A stretch of 37,801 nucleotides of DNA, from NCBI GenBank assembly GCA_001875365.1, contig MIYX01000022.1, forward strand, positions 1 through 37,801. The letters run 5' to 3'. Source of the DNA: Marine Group III euryarchaeote CG-Epi4 (lineage in GTDB: Archaea > Thermoplasmatota > Poseidoniia > MGIII > CG-Epi1). The position numbers and the translations under genes are program-made. The notes under the pieces are model-generated. The model ran no database searches and was not told the DNA's origin. It was given only the letters and a program-made list of their open reading frames with translations. Below are positions 7,889-15,525 of the stretch, one piece after another; positions within the stretch are counted from its first letter, which is position 1, and the number at the start of each line of letters is the position of its first letter.

Positions 7889-8994
7889 ATTTTCCATATT
7901 TTAGTAAGTTAATGATTACTTGTTTAATTTTATTACCTTCTTTTTCAGGGTGTATTTCAGATGATGAGAACGATAAGGAGCTAGTTATCTTAACCTATGA
8001 TGTTAACGCTTTATCTGACAGCATGATCTCTACGTTTGAAAATAGTACAGGTTTAGAAGTTAAGATGATTAAGGTCGAAGATTCAGGTTCTATTCTTAGT
8101 TATTTGATTCAGAACAAAGGAGCAGGTAATGTCGATTTAGCGATTGGTCTAGACAATACTTATCTTCCAACGGCTATTGAAATGGACCTTCTTGAAGAGG
8201 TTAGTATTATCCAAGATTCAATCTCAGGAAGAAATTCATCTGGTGAAATGCAAGCTCTGGATCCCTACGATGGAAATTTAGCGACTCCATTTGATATGGG
8301 ATTTATCTGCCTTAACTATGATTCAAGTATTGTCGATGGATTAAACTTTACAATACCTACAAGTTTGTGGAACCTTACAGAGCCAGAATGGAAGGGAAAA
8401 GTAGCACTCCCTTCACCAGTTACAAGCAGTCCAGGGCGAGGATTTATGCTCGCTACTCTTGATTATTTCGACTGGCAAAATAATGAAGAAGATTTTAGTA
8501 ATTGGTGGACAGCTATGAAAGATAATGATGCAATCATAACCTCAGGTTGGTCAGAAGCCTATGAAACACATTATACTGGAGGTTATGGAGAATATACTGA
8601 AGGGTATATCGGAGATGCACACATTACCGTATCTTATTGTCACTCTCCAGGCGTAGAGTCATGGTACAATGGTAATTGGACAAAATCAGCCTCGCTTGAT
8701 ATTGACAAGACAGCTTTCTTCCAAGTGGAGTACGCCACAGCAATTAAGGGAGGAAATTCAGAAAATGCAGAAAAGTTTATTGAGTATCTCATTTCTTCAG
8801 AAGTTAATTCACAAATGCCGGTTGAAAATTTAATGTATTCAGTTTTGGAAGGGCAAAATTTACCATTAGAAAATGGTTATCGCTTTAATTCAATAATTCC
8901 ATCCAATCCAGCAGTCATATCTAACATAGATATTGGCAAAAATATGGAGATTTGGCTTGAAGAGTGGAATGAAGCAATGATTAAAAGTGACTAA
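7885..8994 (+). CDS. thiB: Thiamine ABC transporter substrate-binding lipoprotein
   Basis: A 369-residue periplasm-side/extracellular binding protein. The start at ATG 7885 gives an ATGA overlap with thiR and a clean signal: MNFPYFSKLMITCLILLPSF followed by the lipobox SGC with Cys23 as the lipid anchor. Seen: LVILTYDVNALSDSMISTFE, typical of ThiB/TbpA proteins; GNVDLAIGLDNTYL; ATPFDMGFICLNYD; and tryptophan-rich segments common in ThiB. Substrate is inferred from family resemblance plus the ThiR regulator and the nearby thiamine pyrophosphokinase. An iron or other small-molecule binding role is possible but less likely in this context. Confidence 0.85.
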   Translation: MNFPYFSKLMITCLILLPSFSGCISDDENDKELVILTYDVNALSDSMISTFENSTGLEVKMIKVEDSGSILSYLIQNKGAGNVDLAIGLDNTYLPTAIEMDLLEEVSIIQDSISGRNSSGEMQALDPYDGNLATPFDMGFICLNYDSSIVDGLNFTIPTSLWNLTEPEWKGKVALPSPVTSSPGRGFMLATLDYFDWQNNEEDFSNWWTAMKDNDAIITSGWSEAYETHYTGGYGEYTEGYIGDAHITVSYCHSPGVESWYNGNWTKSASLDIDKTAFFQVEYATAIKGGNSENAEKFIEYLISSEVNSQMPVENLMYSVLEGQNLPLENGYRFNSIIPSNPAVISNIDIGKNMEIWLEEWNEAMIKSD

Positions 8995-10657
8995 TTCCCA
9001 AAAGTTTTTTAGTATTTTGGCAGTTTTCATATATTCTGCAATTACAATTATTCCAATTATTTTTGCTATTGATAGACTAATCTTAGTATCTGGTTTTAAT
9101 CCTATATCATGGGTTCAATCAATAGATCAAAACTATGTATCACAAAATAGTATCGCTTTTACTTTTGTTCAGGCTTTTTTCTCAACAATTCTAACTGTAT
9201 TAATTGGTTTTCCCATAGCCTGGGTCTTAGGGAGGTATAGTTGGCCTTTAAAGTCTTTTTTGAGGTCAATTCTAACATTGCCTTTTGTTATTCCGGCTAT
9301 TATTGCAGCCATGGGTTTTTTGACCATTACAGGACCATATGGATTAGACGTTAGGACTGACGAATCTACTTGGTGGTGGACTTTGATTTTTTCTCATGCT
9401 TGGTTTAATATTGCTTTAATAATTCGATTTTGTGAACCCGTTCTATCAACGTTAAACCCTAATTTTGAAGAACAATTATTGCTATTACCTAATGGCATTA
9501 CTTTTTTCTCAAGGTTAAAAAATTTATGGATACCTATTTTGACACCTGCGATTGCTGCAGCATCATGCATGACTTTCGTTTTTTCATTTACTTCTTTTGC
9601 ACTTGTTAAGTGGATTACAGTAAGAGATAAAACACTTGAAAGTACTATGGCTGAAGTATCTTCTTCAGCAGGAATTCAAGGCTACATGGAATCATCTTCT
9701 GATATTGTTCTTGGAGCCTCTCTTATTCAATTTTTGGTACTTTTGGCATCTCTTTGGCTAATGTCTTTTTTACAACAAAGGAGGCAAATAAAATGGCAAC
9801 AAGCGAGTGAATCATTTGTTCAAAATAAAAATGCTAAAGGCTGGTTTGTTTTAGTACCGGCTATTTTTTTCGTGCAATTACCTATTATTTCAGTAATTCT
9901 GGGTTCATTTCGAGTTAGAGATGTGAGTGAGAATTCAAATTCATTTAAGTGGAGTACAGAAGGCTGGTCTGAAGCCTTCCAAGGATCATATTCATTCCCA
10001 CCTCTTTCGGAAGCTTTATTCAACTCATTAATTTATTCATTTGGAACCTTAATTATTGCATTACCTTTAGGATACATTTTAGCATCAACGATACATCAGC
10101 TTGAGGAAAACAATTCTAATTTATCTAGAATATTAGAAATATACACAATGTTACCTTTTGCTCTAAGTGCGGCTATGATTGGATTAGGTGTCATGTTAGG
10201 TATAATCAAACTTAACCCGAGCGCAGCATATGATTTTCGTTTTTTACCAGTTCTTGCTCATGTTATAATCACAGTCCCTTTTGTAGTCCGAATAATCTTA
10301 CCAGCTTTGCGTTCCTTTGATTTAAGTTACGATGAGAATGCTAAAGTCTTGGGAATGAGTAATTTTAGCAGATTCTTTAAGATTAAATTGCCGTTGATGA
10401 AAGGTTCCATTCTAGTTGCTACGGTTTTTACATTAGCTATGTCTTTGGGTGAATTTGGAGCTTCCTTTATTGTTGCTCGTAATTCAGAATGGATAACTCT
10501 TCCTTTACTAATAGATTCTTTAAGAGGTAAACCTATGAAAGATCCACTTACGGTTCCATCCTCGAATGCAGTTGCTACAGTACTTATGTTAATTACAATG
10601 ATTCTATTCTTGATAGTTGAAAAATTTAGAAATACTAAAGACAGAGGTATGTTCTGA
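8987..10657 (+). CDS. thiP: Thiamine ABC transporter permease, fused two-domain
   Basis: A 556-residue integral membrane protein with two permease halves in one chain, as in ThiP/FbpB. Each half has an EAA-type coupling loop for the ATPase: one near residues 160-180 (EEQLLLLPNGITFF...LWIPILTPAI) and one near 448-470 (DENAKVLGMSNFSRFFKIKLPL). The start is GTG 8987, overlapping the thiB stop by 8 nt; no strong ribosome site is visible, so translational coupling is likely. The stop overlaps the thiQ ATG by 1 nt. Function as thiamine permease follows from the operon. Confidence 0.87.
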   Translation: MTNSQKFFSILAVFIYSAITIIPIIFAIDRLILVSGFNPISWVQSIDQNYVSQNSIAFTFVQAFFSTILTVLIGFPIAWVLGRYSWPLKSFLRSILTLPFVIPAIIAAMGFLTITGPYGLDVRTDESTWWWTLIFSHAWFNIALIIRFCEPVLSTLNPNFEEQLLLLPNGITFFSRLKNLWIPILTPAIAAASCMTFVFSFTSFALVKWITVRDKTLESTMAEVSSSAGIQGYMESSSDIVLGASLIQFLVLLASLWLMSFLQQRRQIKWQQASESFVQNKNAKGWFVLVPAIFFVQLPIISVILGSFRVRDVSENSNSFKWSTEGWSEAFQGSYSFPPLSEALFNSLIYSFGTLIIALPLGYILASTIHQLEENNSNLSRILEIYTMLPFALSAAMIGLGVMLGIIKLNPSAAYDFRFLPVLAHVIITVPFVVRIILPALRSFDLSYDENAKVLGMSNFSRFFKIKLPLMKGSILVATVFTLAMSLGEFGASFIVARNSEWITLPLLIDSLRGKPMKDPLTVPSSNAVATVLMLITMILFLIVEKFRNTKDRGMF

Positions 10658-11250
10658 TGCTAAGCTGTCTTAATTTGTCTAAAAAATATGGTAAAATTCT
10701 CTTTAATGAATTGAACATAAATCTTGAAAAAGGAGAAATATTAGCAATAATAGGTCCTTCGGGCTGTGGTAAAACTACGCTTTTAAGATGTATTTGCGGC
10801 CTTGAAGAGTTAGATTCGGGCAAAATATTGTTGAATGGTGATGACATAACTAAAATTCCAGCAGAAGAGCGTGGTATTGGTTTACTTTTTCAGAAACCGG
10901 TTCTTTATCCTCATTTATCAGTTTCCGGAAATCTTTCACTTGCTTCATTTAATAATCATGATAAAGCTCTCGTCGAAGTAGGTTTGCCTAACTTTGAAGA
11001 TAGAGATGTAGATACTTTGTCAGGAGGTGAGGGACAGAGAGTAGCTCTCGCTAGAGCTCTCCTTGCGAATCCAAATGTCTTATTGTTAGATGAGCCATTT
11101 AGTGCGTTAGATTTAGACATGTCAATTAAATTAATAAGTGATGTGAGAGCTTTGCTTAAAGATCGTAGCTGTCCTGCAATATTAGTAACTCATAACATAG
11201 AGGAAGCTAAGCTTTTTTCTGATAGAATGATTGATTTGTCAAAGATATAG
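10657..11250 (+). CDS. thiQ: Thiamine ABC transporter ATP-binding protein
   Basis: A 197-residue ATPase energising ThiBP. Seen: Walker A GPSGCGKTT (33-41), Q-loop in LLFQKPVLYPHLSV, signature LSGGEGQR (about 121-128), Walker B LLLLDEPFSALD, and the switch histidine in LVTHNIEEA. It lacks a C-terminal regulatory domain, which fits the short ThiQ type. It is last in the operon and ends 9 nt before the convergent thiamine pyrophosphokinase gene. Confidence 0.88.
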   Translation: MLSCLNLSKKYGKILFNELNINLEKGEILAIIGPSGCGKTTLLRCICGLEELDSGKILLNGDDITKIPAEERGIGLLFQKPVLYPHLSVSGNLSLASFNNHDKALVEVGLPNFEDRDVDTLSGGEGQRVALARALLANPNVLLLDEPFSALDLDMSIKLISDVRALLKDRSCPAILVTHNIEEAKLFSDRMIDLSKI

Positions 11251-11259
11251 CTTATCTTA

Positions 11260-11868
11260 TCATTGGTGAAACAAAACAAAATTTCCGCGGATAAGGAGTA
11301 CATTTCCACTGTGACACTGGATTTCCACTTTTCCAGATTCGCCGATTTCATTATGAATTCCTCTTCCTCCCATTTTCAGTTTTTCATGATCTAATTCCCA
11401 TCTTGCCCCCTCAATACTAACTCTGGCTTCAGGGACCGAAATTAGTGAAAATAAGGTGCCTTTTTCATCTTCTATGATTTCTAAATCTGAAATACATTTT
11501 ACTGTGAATTTATCATCAATAAGTTCAATTCGAGAGTCAAAAGCTAGACCTAAAGCAGCAATTGTATGATCAATTCTTCCTCCTGACCACCCTACAATTT
11601 TAATTTTCTTTGAACCTCTTTCAATAGCATACTCTACAGCTTTCTCTAAATCGGTTTTTTGAATATCTTTGTTTAATATTAACCAATCTTCCAGCTTTGT
11701 AGCCGTTTTATCAGAAATCGAATCTAAGTCACCTATTACTTTATCTGGCAATATTTCATACTCAAGAAGTCTATCAGCGCCTCCGTCAGCGGCAACAATT
11801 AACTTATTTCTAGACAATTCAATTATACTTTTACTCAGCGGCCTGTTTCCTACGATTAGTGCATCCAT
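11260..11868 (-). CDS. Thiamine pyrophosphokinase
   Basis: A 202-residue enzyme converting thiamine plus ATP directly to thiamine diphosphate. Seen: AADGGADR (26-33), IGDLDSI (45-51), TDLEKA (72-77), GWSGGRIDH (93-101), and a C-terminal beta-rich thiamine-binding region. This is the bacterial/eukaryotic TPK family; the bacterial symbol thiN is avoided because it clashes with the archaeal ThiN domain. It closes the six-gene minus operon, starting 3 nt after the flavoprotein stop, and converges on thiQ. With the ABC transporter it forms a complete salvage route from external thiamine to the cofactor. Confidence 0.92.
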   Translation of the reverse strand: MDALIVGNRPLSKSIIELSRNKLIVAADGGADRLLEYEILPDKVIGDLDSISDKTATKLEDWLILNKDIQKTDLEKAVEYAIERGSKKIKIVGWSGGRIDHTIAALGLAFDSRIELIDDKFTVKCISDLEIIEDEKGTLFSLISVPEARVSIEGARWELDHEKLKMGGRGIHNEIGESGKVEIQCHSGNVLLIRGNFVLFHQ

Positions 11869-11871
11869 GAT

Positions 11872-13353
11872 TTATTTTATTAATTTTTTCTTATTCATAT
11901 TTATTTGCCTTAGATATCCTTTTCCAAAAAATGTAAAGAGTTTGCTTCTTAGTGTATTTCTGGCAATTTTCTTTGAGTCATTTCTATATGTAATCTTTTC
12001 ATAAATGTCCATAAAATTGCTACTAGCGTGGTACTTTTCCCTTAATTGGTCATATTTATTTTTATCAAAGTGTTCCCAAAATTGGTTGTAATCAAAATAG
12101 CACGTTGAAAAAAATCCTTTAAACACGCCATTAGCAAAAGAAAACTTTTCAAAGGTCTGATTTATAATTTTTGAATCAATATTACTATTTTTAATGCCGT
12201 AAATTCCTACGTCTATGATTATGTTATCTTCACAAATATCTTTTCTCCTTGTACTGAATGTCTTATCAGGATGGTAATTGTCTTTGCTCGGGCAAATCCA
12301 CAGAGGATACGTTTCAGTCATTTCATCAACTAATTCCAAAGCTTTCTTCAAATTAGATAGCGGTACGCCGATGTCTGTAGTAAGGACGTGCTCGTCTCTC
12401 GCATAATCTCCTACAATTTGATTAGCAGCTAAGAAATATTTACCAACATTTAATCCGTCACCTTGAATCATTTTTCTAGGAATTAAAGAATAAACTAGTC
12501 CTGCGTAGAGATAATCTCTTAATTTATATGGAGTGTAAAGGTAATGACCCCAAAAAGCAGAATAACTGTATCTTTCTAAATAATCTACGAGTCTCAAATA
12601 ATTAAAATCTTTTTTATTTGCTATCTGGGCATAGATGCACATGTGCCTTTGTTTTAGAATACTTTTATCTTTTATGATTAGTATTTCTTCTTTTCTAACC
12701 TCTTTAACAAAATTAGCACATACAATAGTGAAATCATTTTTACTATTTACAAAAGCTTCAATGAAATTATCTTTTTGTTCTTTTATTTTCATTGAAAAAT
12801 CGGAATAAAATTCATCAAACGATTTATAGTGTAGATAATTTATTTTCACATAATTTTCGCAATCAATTAGCTTCATTTTGACTCTTGTGATAATTCCCAT
12901 AGTGCCATATGTTCCTCCAATACCGTAATACAAGTCTGAATGATTTTTTTTTGAAACATTTCTAACAAGGTTTCCATTACCGAGTATAACATCGAAATCT
13001 ATAACATTATTATTAAAAAATCCATGGATATAAGAATTAGAGCCTAAAGCTAATCCACCTAAACATCCACCTACTGTAAAATTATCACCTTCAGGCAACG
13101 AAGGTACCATTTTCTTTTTAGGTATAGTTTTCCTATTTATCTGACCTACGCTTACAGAGGCTTCACAATCAATAAAGTCTTTTTCTATGGACAATATGGA
13201 ACTCAATCGTGACGTATCAACTTTATTCTGGTTATTCTTGAATTGTAAATCTCGATGATTATGCCCTTTCCTACTAGTTGTAATTAATTTTTTATTGTTT
13301 TGAATAACATTACGGATTTTTTCTACTTTCTTGTTATAGTTTCTATATGTCAT
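11872..13353 (-). CDS. DHCR24-like FAD-dependent reductase (delta24-sterol reductase family)
   Basis: A 493-residue PCMH-type FAD protein. The FAD-binding half has CEASVSVGQINR (63-74), the glycine block FTVGGCLGGLALGSNSYIHG (92-111), and IGGTYGTMGIITRVKMKL. The second half follows the DHCR24/DWF1 family: PLWICP, IDVGIYGIK, and QFWEHFDKNKYDQLREKY followed by an FMDIYEKI block. DHCR24 reduces the terminal side-chain double bond of sterol precursors. No sterol pathway is visible here, so the substrate may be another isoprenoid; that is inference. It sits 1 nt after the hydrolase gene and 3 nt before thiamine pyrophosphokinase. The gene looks even more AT-rich than its neighbours, with Lys/Asn/Ile-heavy coding. 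It could instead be an alditol- or DprE1-like oxidase, but the C-terminal match favours DHCR24. Confidence 0.75.
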   Translation of the reverse strand: MTYRNYNKKVEKIRNVIQNNKKLITTSRKGHNHRDLQFKNNQNKVDTSRLSSILSIEKDFIDCEASVSVGQINRKTIPKKKMVPSLPEGDNFTVGGCLGGLALGSNSYIHGFFNNNVIDFDVILGNGNLVRNVSKKNHSDLYYGIGGTYGTMGIITRVKMKLIDCENYVKINYLHYKSFDEFYSDFSMKIKEQKDNFIEAFVNSKNDFTIVCANFVKEVRKEEILIIKDKSILKQRHMCIYAQIANKKDFNYLRLVDYLERYSYSAFWGHYLYTPYKLRDYLYAGLVYSLIPRKMIQGDGLNVGKYFLAANQIVGDYARDEHVLTTDIGVPLSNLKKALELVDEMTETYPLWICPSKDNYHPDKTFSTRRKDICEDNIIIDVGIYGIKNSNIDSKIINQTFEKFSFANGVFKGFFSTCYFDYNQFWEHFDKNKYDQLREKYHASSNFMDIYEKITYRNDSKKIARNTLRSKLFTFFGKGYLRQINMNKKKLIK

Positions 13354-13354
13354 A

Positions 13355-13996
13355 CTACATCAAGTTGACTCTTCCAGTAATGAAAGGGTTATTTTTCTTC
13401 TCATCCTCAAGGAAAGTCTCAGGCCCATGTCCAGGATATATTATCGTATTATTTGGCAAAGGCAATATCTTTTCTTTTATACTTTTCATAAGTTCGTTAG
13501 GATTTCCCCCAGGCAAATCAGTTCTTCCTACTGAGCCTTTGAATATAACATCGCCACCTATGAGTATACCGTCAGTGTAGAAGCATAATGAATCGGGACT
13601 GTGACCAGGACAATGTAGAATATCAAAAGTAGTATTGCCCACCGTAACTTTATCACCCTCATTTAATAATCCACCGTGTTTGATTTTTGAGATCTGGTAT
13701 CCAAATGATGCTGCAATAGGTCCTACATTACCAAGCATACTAACACCTATTGGCGATATTTCTAATCTCAATTGTAATTTTTCCATGGCCTCGTTGCTTC
13801 CAGCGATGTGATCAATATGACAATGTGTTGCAATTAGGCGAGTTATTTCCATTTTCTCTAGTTCAGCAACCTTAAGTATTTTTTCAATTTCATCTCCAGG
13901 ATCAAAAAATATAGTTTCTTTCGATTCTTCATCCATTACTAGTGTAGCATTCATCTCTAGAGGGCCTACTGGAATTTGCAAAATTTTCAATGACAT
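13355..13996 (-). CDS. Metallo-beta-lactamase-fold hydrolase (GloB-like)
   Basis: A 213-residue two-metal hydrolase. Seen: the metal-binding motif THCHIDH (57-63, His58/His60/Asp62/His63), later ligands in HCPGHSPDS and GGDVIFKGSVGRTDL, and a final histidine in YPGHGPET. Length and motif order match the short glyoxalase-II-like proteins that cleave thioesters, but this branch is functionally diverse. It lies between the nucleotidyltransferase gene (2-nt gap) and the DHCR24-like gene (1-nt gap). The substrate is unknown. Confidence 0.87.
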   Translation of the reverse strand: MSLKILQIPVGPLEMNATLVMDEESKETIFFDPGDEIEKILKVAELEKMEITRLIATHCHIDHIAGSNEAMEKLQLRLEISPIGVSMLGNVGPIAASFGYQISKIKHGGLLNEGDKVTVGNTTFDILHCPGHSPDSLCFYTDGILIGGDVIFKGSVGRTDLPGGNPNELMKSIKEKILPLPNNTIIYPGHGPETFLEDEKKNNPFITGRVNLM

Positions 13997-13998
13997 AT

Positions 13999-14949
13999 CT
14001 AAAAGACCTTTTCACCTTCAGGCGCAATTACTGTGTTTTCAACATCTTTTTTTAACGAAATTTTAGGACCTATTATAGAATTACTTATTGTAGCTCCGTA
14101 AATCTTGCTGTCAGAAAGTATCACTGAATTGGAAATCATAGATTTTTCTATAAATGTATCAGGGCCAACTACCACATTTGGACCTATAATGGAATCTACG
14201 ATTTCGCTAGTTTCATGAATTTGAACATTATCTTTTATTTTATTGTTTTCTTCATCATTTTTTGCTTTCAATAATTTGAAGTTTGCTTCTAAATAAGACT
14301 CTGGAGTTCCAGCATCTATGAAATGACCTTCAAATGGCATTCCAAATAGTCCATTACCTACTATTTTAGGATAAATGTCTCTTTCTACGGAAACTTTCTT
14401 ATTTTCAGGAATCATATTAATTATTTCAGGCTCAAGGAGATAAGTTCCGGCATTTATTAAGTTTGATAATTCTTCGCCTTTAGGCGGTTTTTCTTGAAAT
14501 TCCAGTATTTCACCATTTACTAATTTTACCACTCCAAATCTGTTAGGATTATCCACTTCCCATAAAGCTAAAGTGCCTTTTGCTTTTTTTGAATTATGGT
14601 ATTCAATCATTTCCTCTAAATCTAAAGAAGTTACGACATCTCCGTTGAAAACTGCAGTAGTTCCAGTTATATATTTTTCACAATTTTTCATAGCACCTCC
14701 AGTTCCGAGAGGTTCATTTTCAGGAACAATTATCACTTTTCTTCCTACATTGGTTTGCTTGAAATATTCAAGCATTTGTTCTATACCATAATTAACAGCT
14801 AAAATTACAGTATCTATTCTCTCTGGCAGATTTAGTATCATTCTCTCGACCATTGGAATATTTCCCAGAGGTAGGAGGGGTTTTGGTATGGTTTTAGTTA
14901 AGGGTCTCAATCTTGTTCCTAAACCACCGACTAGGATTATAGCTTCCAT
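13999..14949 (-). CDS. Sugar-1-phosphate nucleotidyltransferase (GDP-mannose pyrophosphorylase-like)
   Basis: A 316-residue enzyme activating a sugar phosphate with an NTP. Seen: the nucleotide-binding signature LVGGLGTRLRPLTKTIPKPL near the N-terminus, PLGTGGAMKN, the metal-binding FNGDVV, NPNRFGVV, EKPP, NAGTYL and FIDAGTPESY. From about residue 240 a left-handed beta-helix of hexapeptide repeats follows (VDSIIGPNVVVGPDTFIEKS and so on). The architecture matches mannose-1-phosphate guanylyltransferases and related enzymes; the base and sugar are not certain. It lies 6 nt after trmY. With the UDP-HexNAc dehydrogenase near 4 kb it points to surface-glycan synthesis. Confidence 0.88.
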   Translation of the reverse strand: MEAIILVGGLGTRLRPLTKTIPKPLLPLGNIPMVERMILNLPERIDTVILAVNYGIEQMLEYFKQTNVGRKVIIVPENEPLGTGGAMKNCEKYITGTTAVFNGDVVTSLDLEEMIEYHNSKKAKGTLALWEVDNPNRFGVVKLVNGEILEFQEKPPKGEELSNLINAGTYLLEPEIINMIPENKKVSVERDIYPKIVGNGLFGMPFEGHFIDAGTPESYLEANFKLLKAKNDEENNKIKDNVQIHETSEIVDSIIGPNVVVGPDTFIEKSMISNSVILSDSKIYGATISNSIIGPKISLKKDVENTVIAPEGEKVF

Positions 14950-14955
14950 TATTAT

Positions 14956-15525
14956 TTATTCATCTAAGAAGTGATGTATTAATGTTATGCAGGCTGAAGT
15001 TAATAGACTGATTTCTCCGATTTTCACTTTGTCAAATGATTTGAGCGTCTCCATTTCACTATCACTAGGATCTCTGTCATCGCCTAGTATAAATGTTTCA
15101 TAATTAGATTTTACTTCCTTATTACCATTTTCACTCAGTAAAGCAGGTTTTGGTAGTTTTTTAACTAGCTCTTCAAAATCTTCTCTTTGCATGGTTACAC
15201 CCGGACTTGTTTCTAGAGGGCCTTCACTCTCACTCAGTTTAATTAAACCATTACGTATTAATGCAGCAGTTGATCTTTCATCGGGATTAAGGTATTTTAT
15301 GCTTTTACCCGAAAAGTGAACGGTAATGTCAGGTTTAGGTTTTCCTCTTAATGATAGCCATACGTCAGTATCTCTTCTAATCCCGTGTGATTTCCATAAT
15401 GAAGCTGTTATTGATCTAACTAAAACATCTAATCTTCCAGCCCCTCCACAAATATCATCTAACTTCCAATCAGCTACAGTATGTGCTCTGTGACCAATAA
15501 CAAGGAAATTTCGTTTTGCCATCAT
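14956..15525 (-). CDS. trmY: tRNA (pseudouridine54-N1)-methyltransferase
   Basis: A 189-residue SPOUT-fold methyltransferase forming N1-methylpseudouridine at position 54 of archaeal tRNA. Seen: FLVIGHRAHT at the N-terminus, GGAGRLDVLVRSI, LSLRGKP, and the SAM-knot region FILGDDRDPSD followed by KIGEISLLTSACITLIHHFLDE. It matches the family formerly called DUF358. The start at ATG 15525 gives an ATGA overlap with the OPT transporter gene; the second Met at 15522 is possible. Confidence 0.92.
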   Translation of the reverse strand: MMAKRNFLVIGHRAHTVADWKLDDICGGAGRLDVLVRSITASLWKSHGIRRDTDVWLSLRGKPKPDITVHFSGKSIKYLNPDERSTAALIRNGLIKLSESEGPLETSPGVTMQREDFEELVKKLPKPALLSENGNKEVKSNYETFILGDDRDPSDSEMETLKSFDKVKIGEISLLTSACITLIHHFLDE

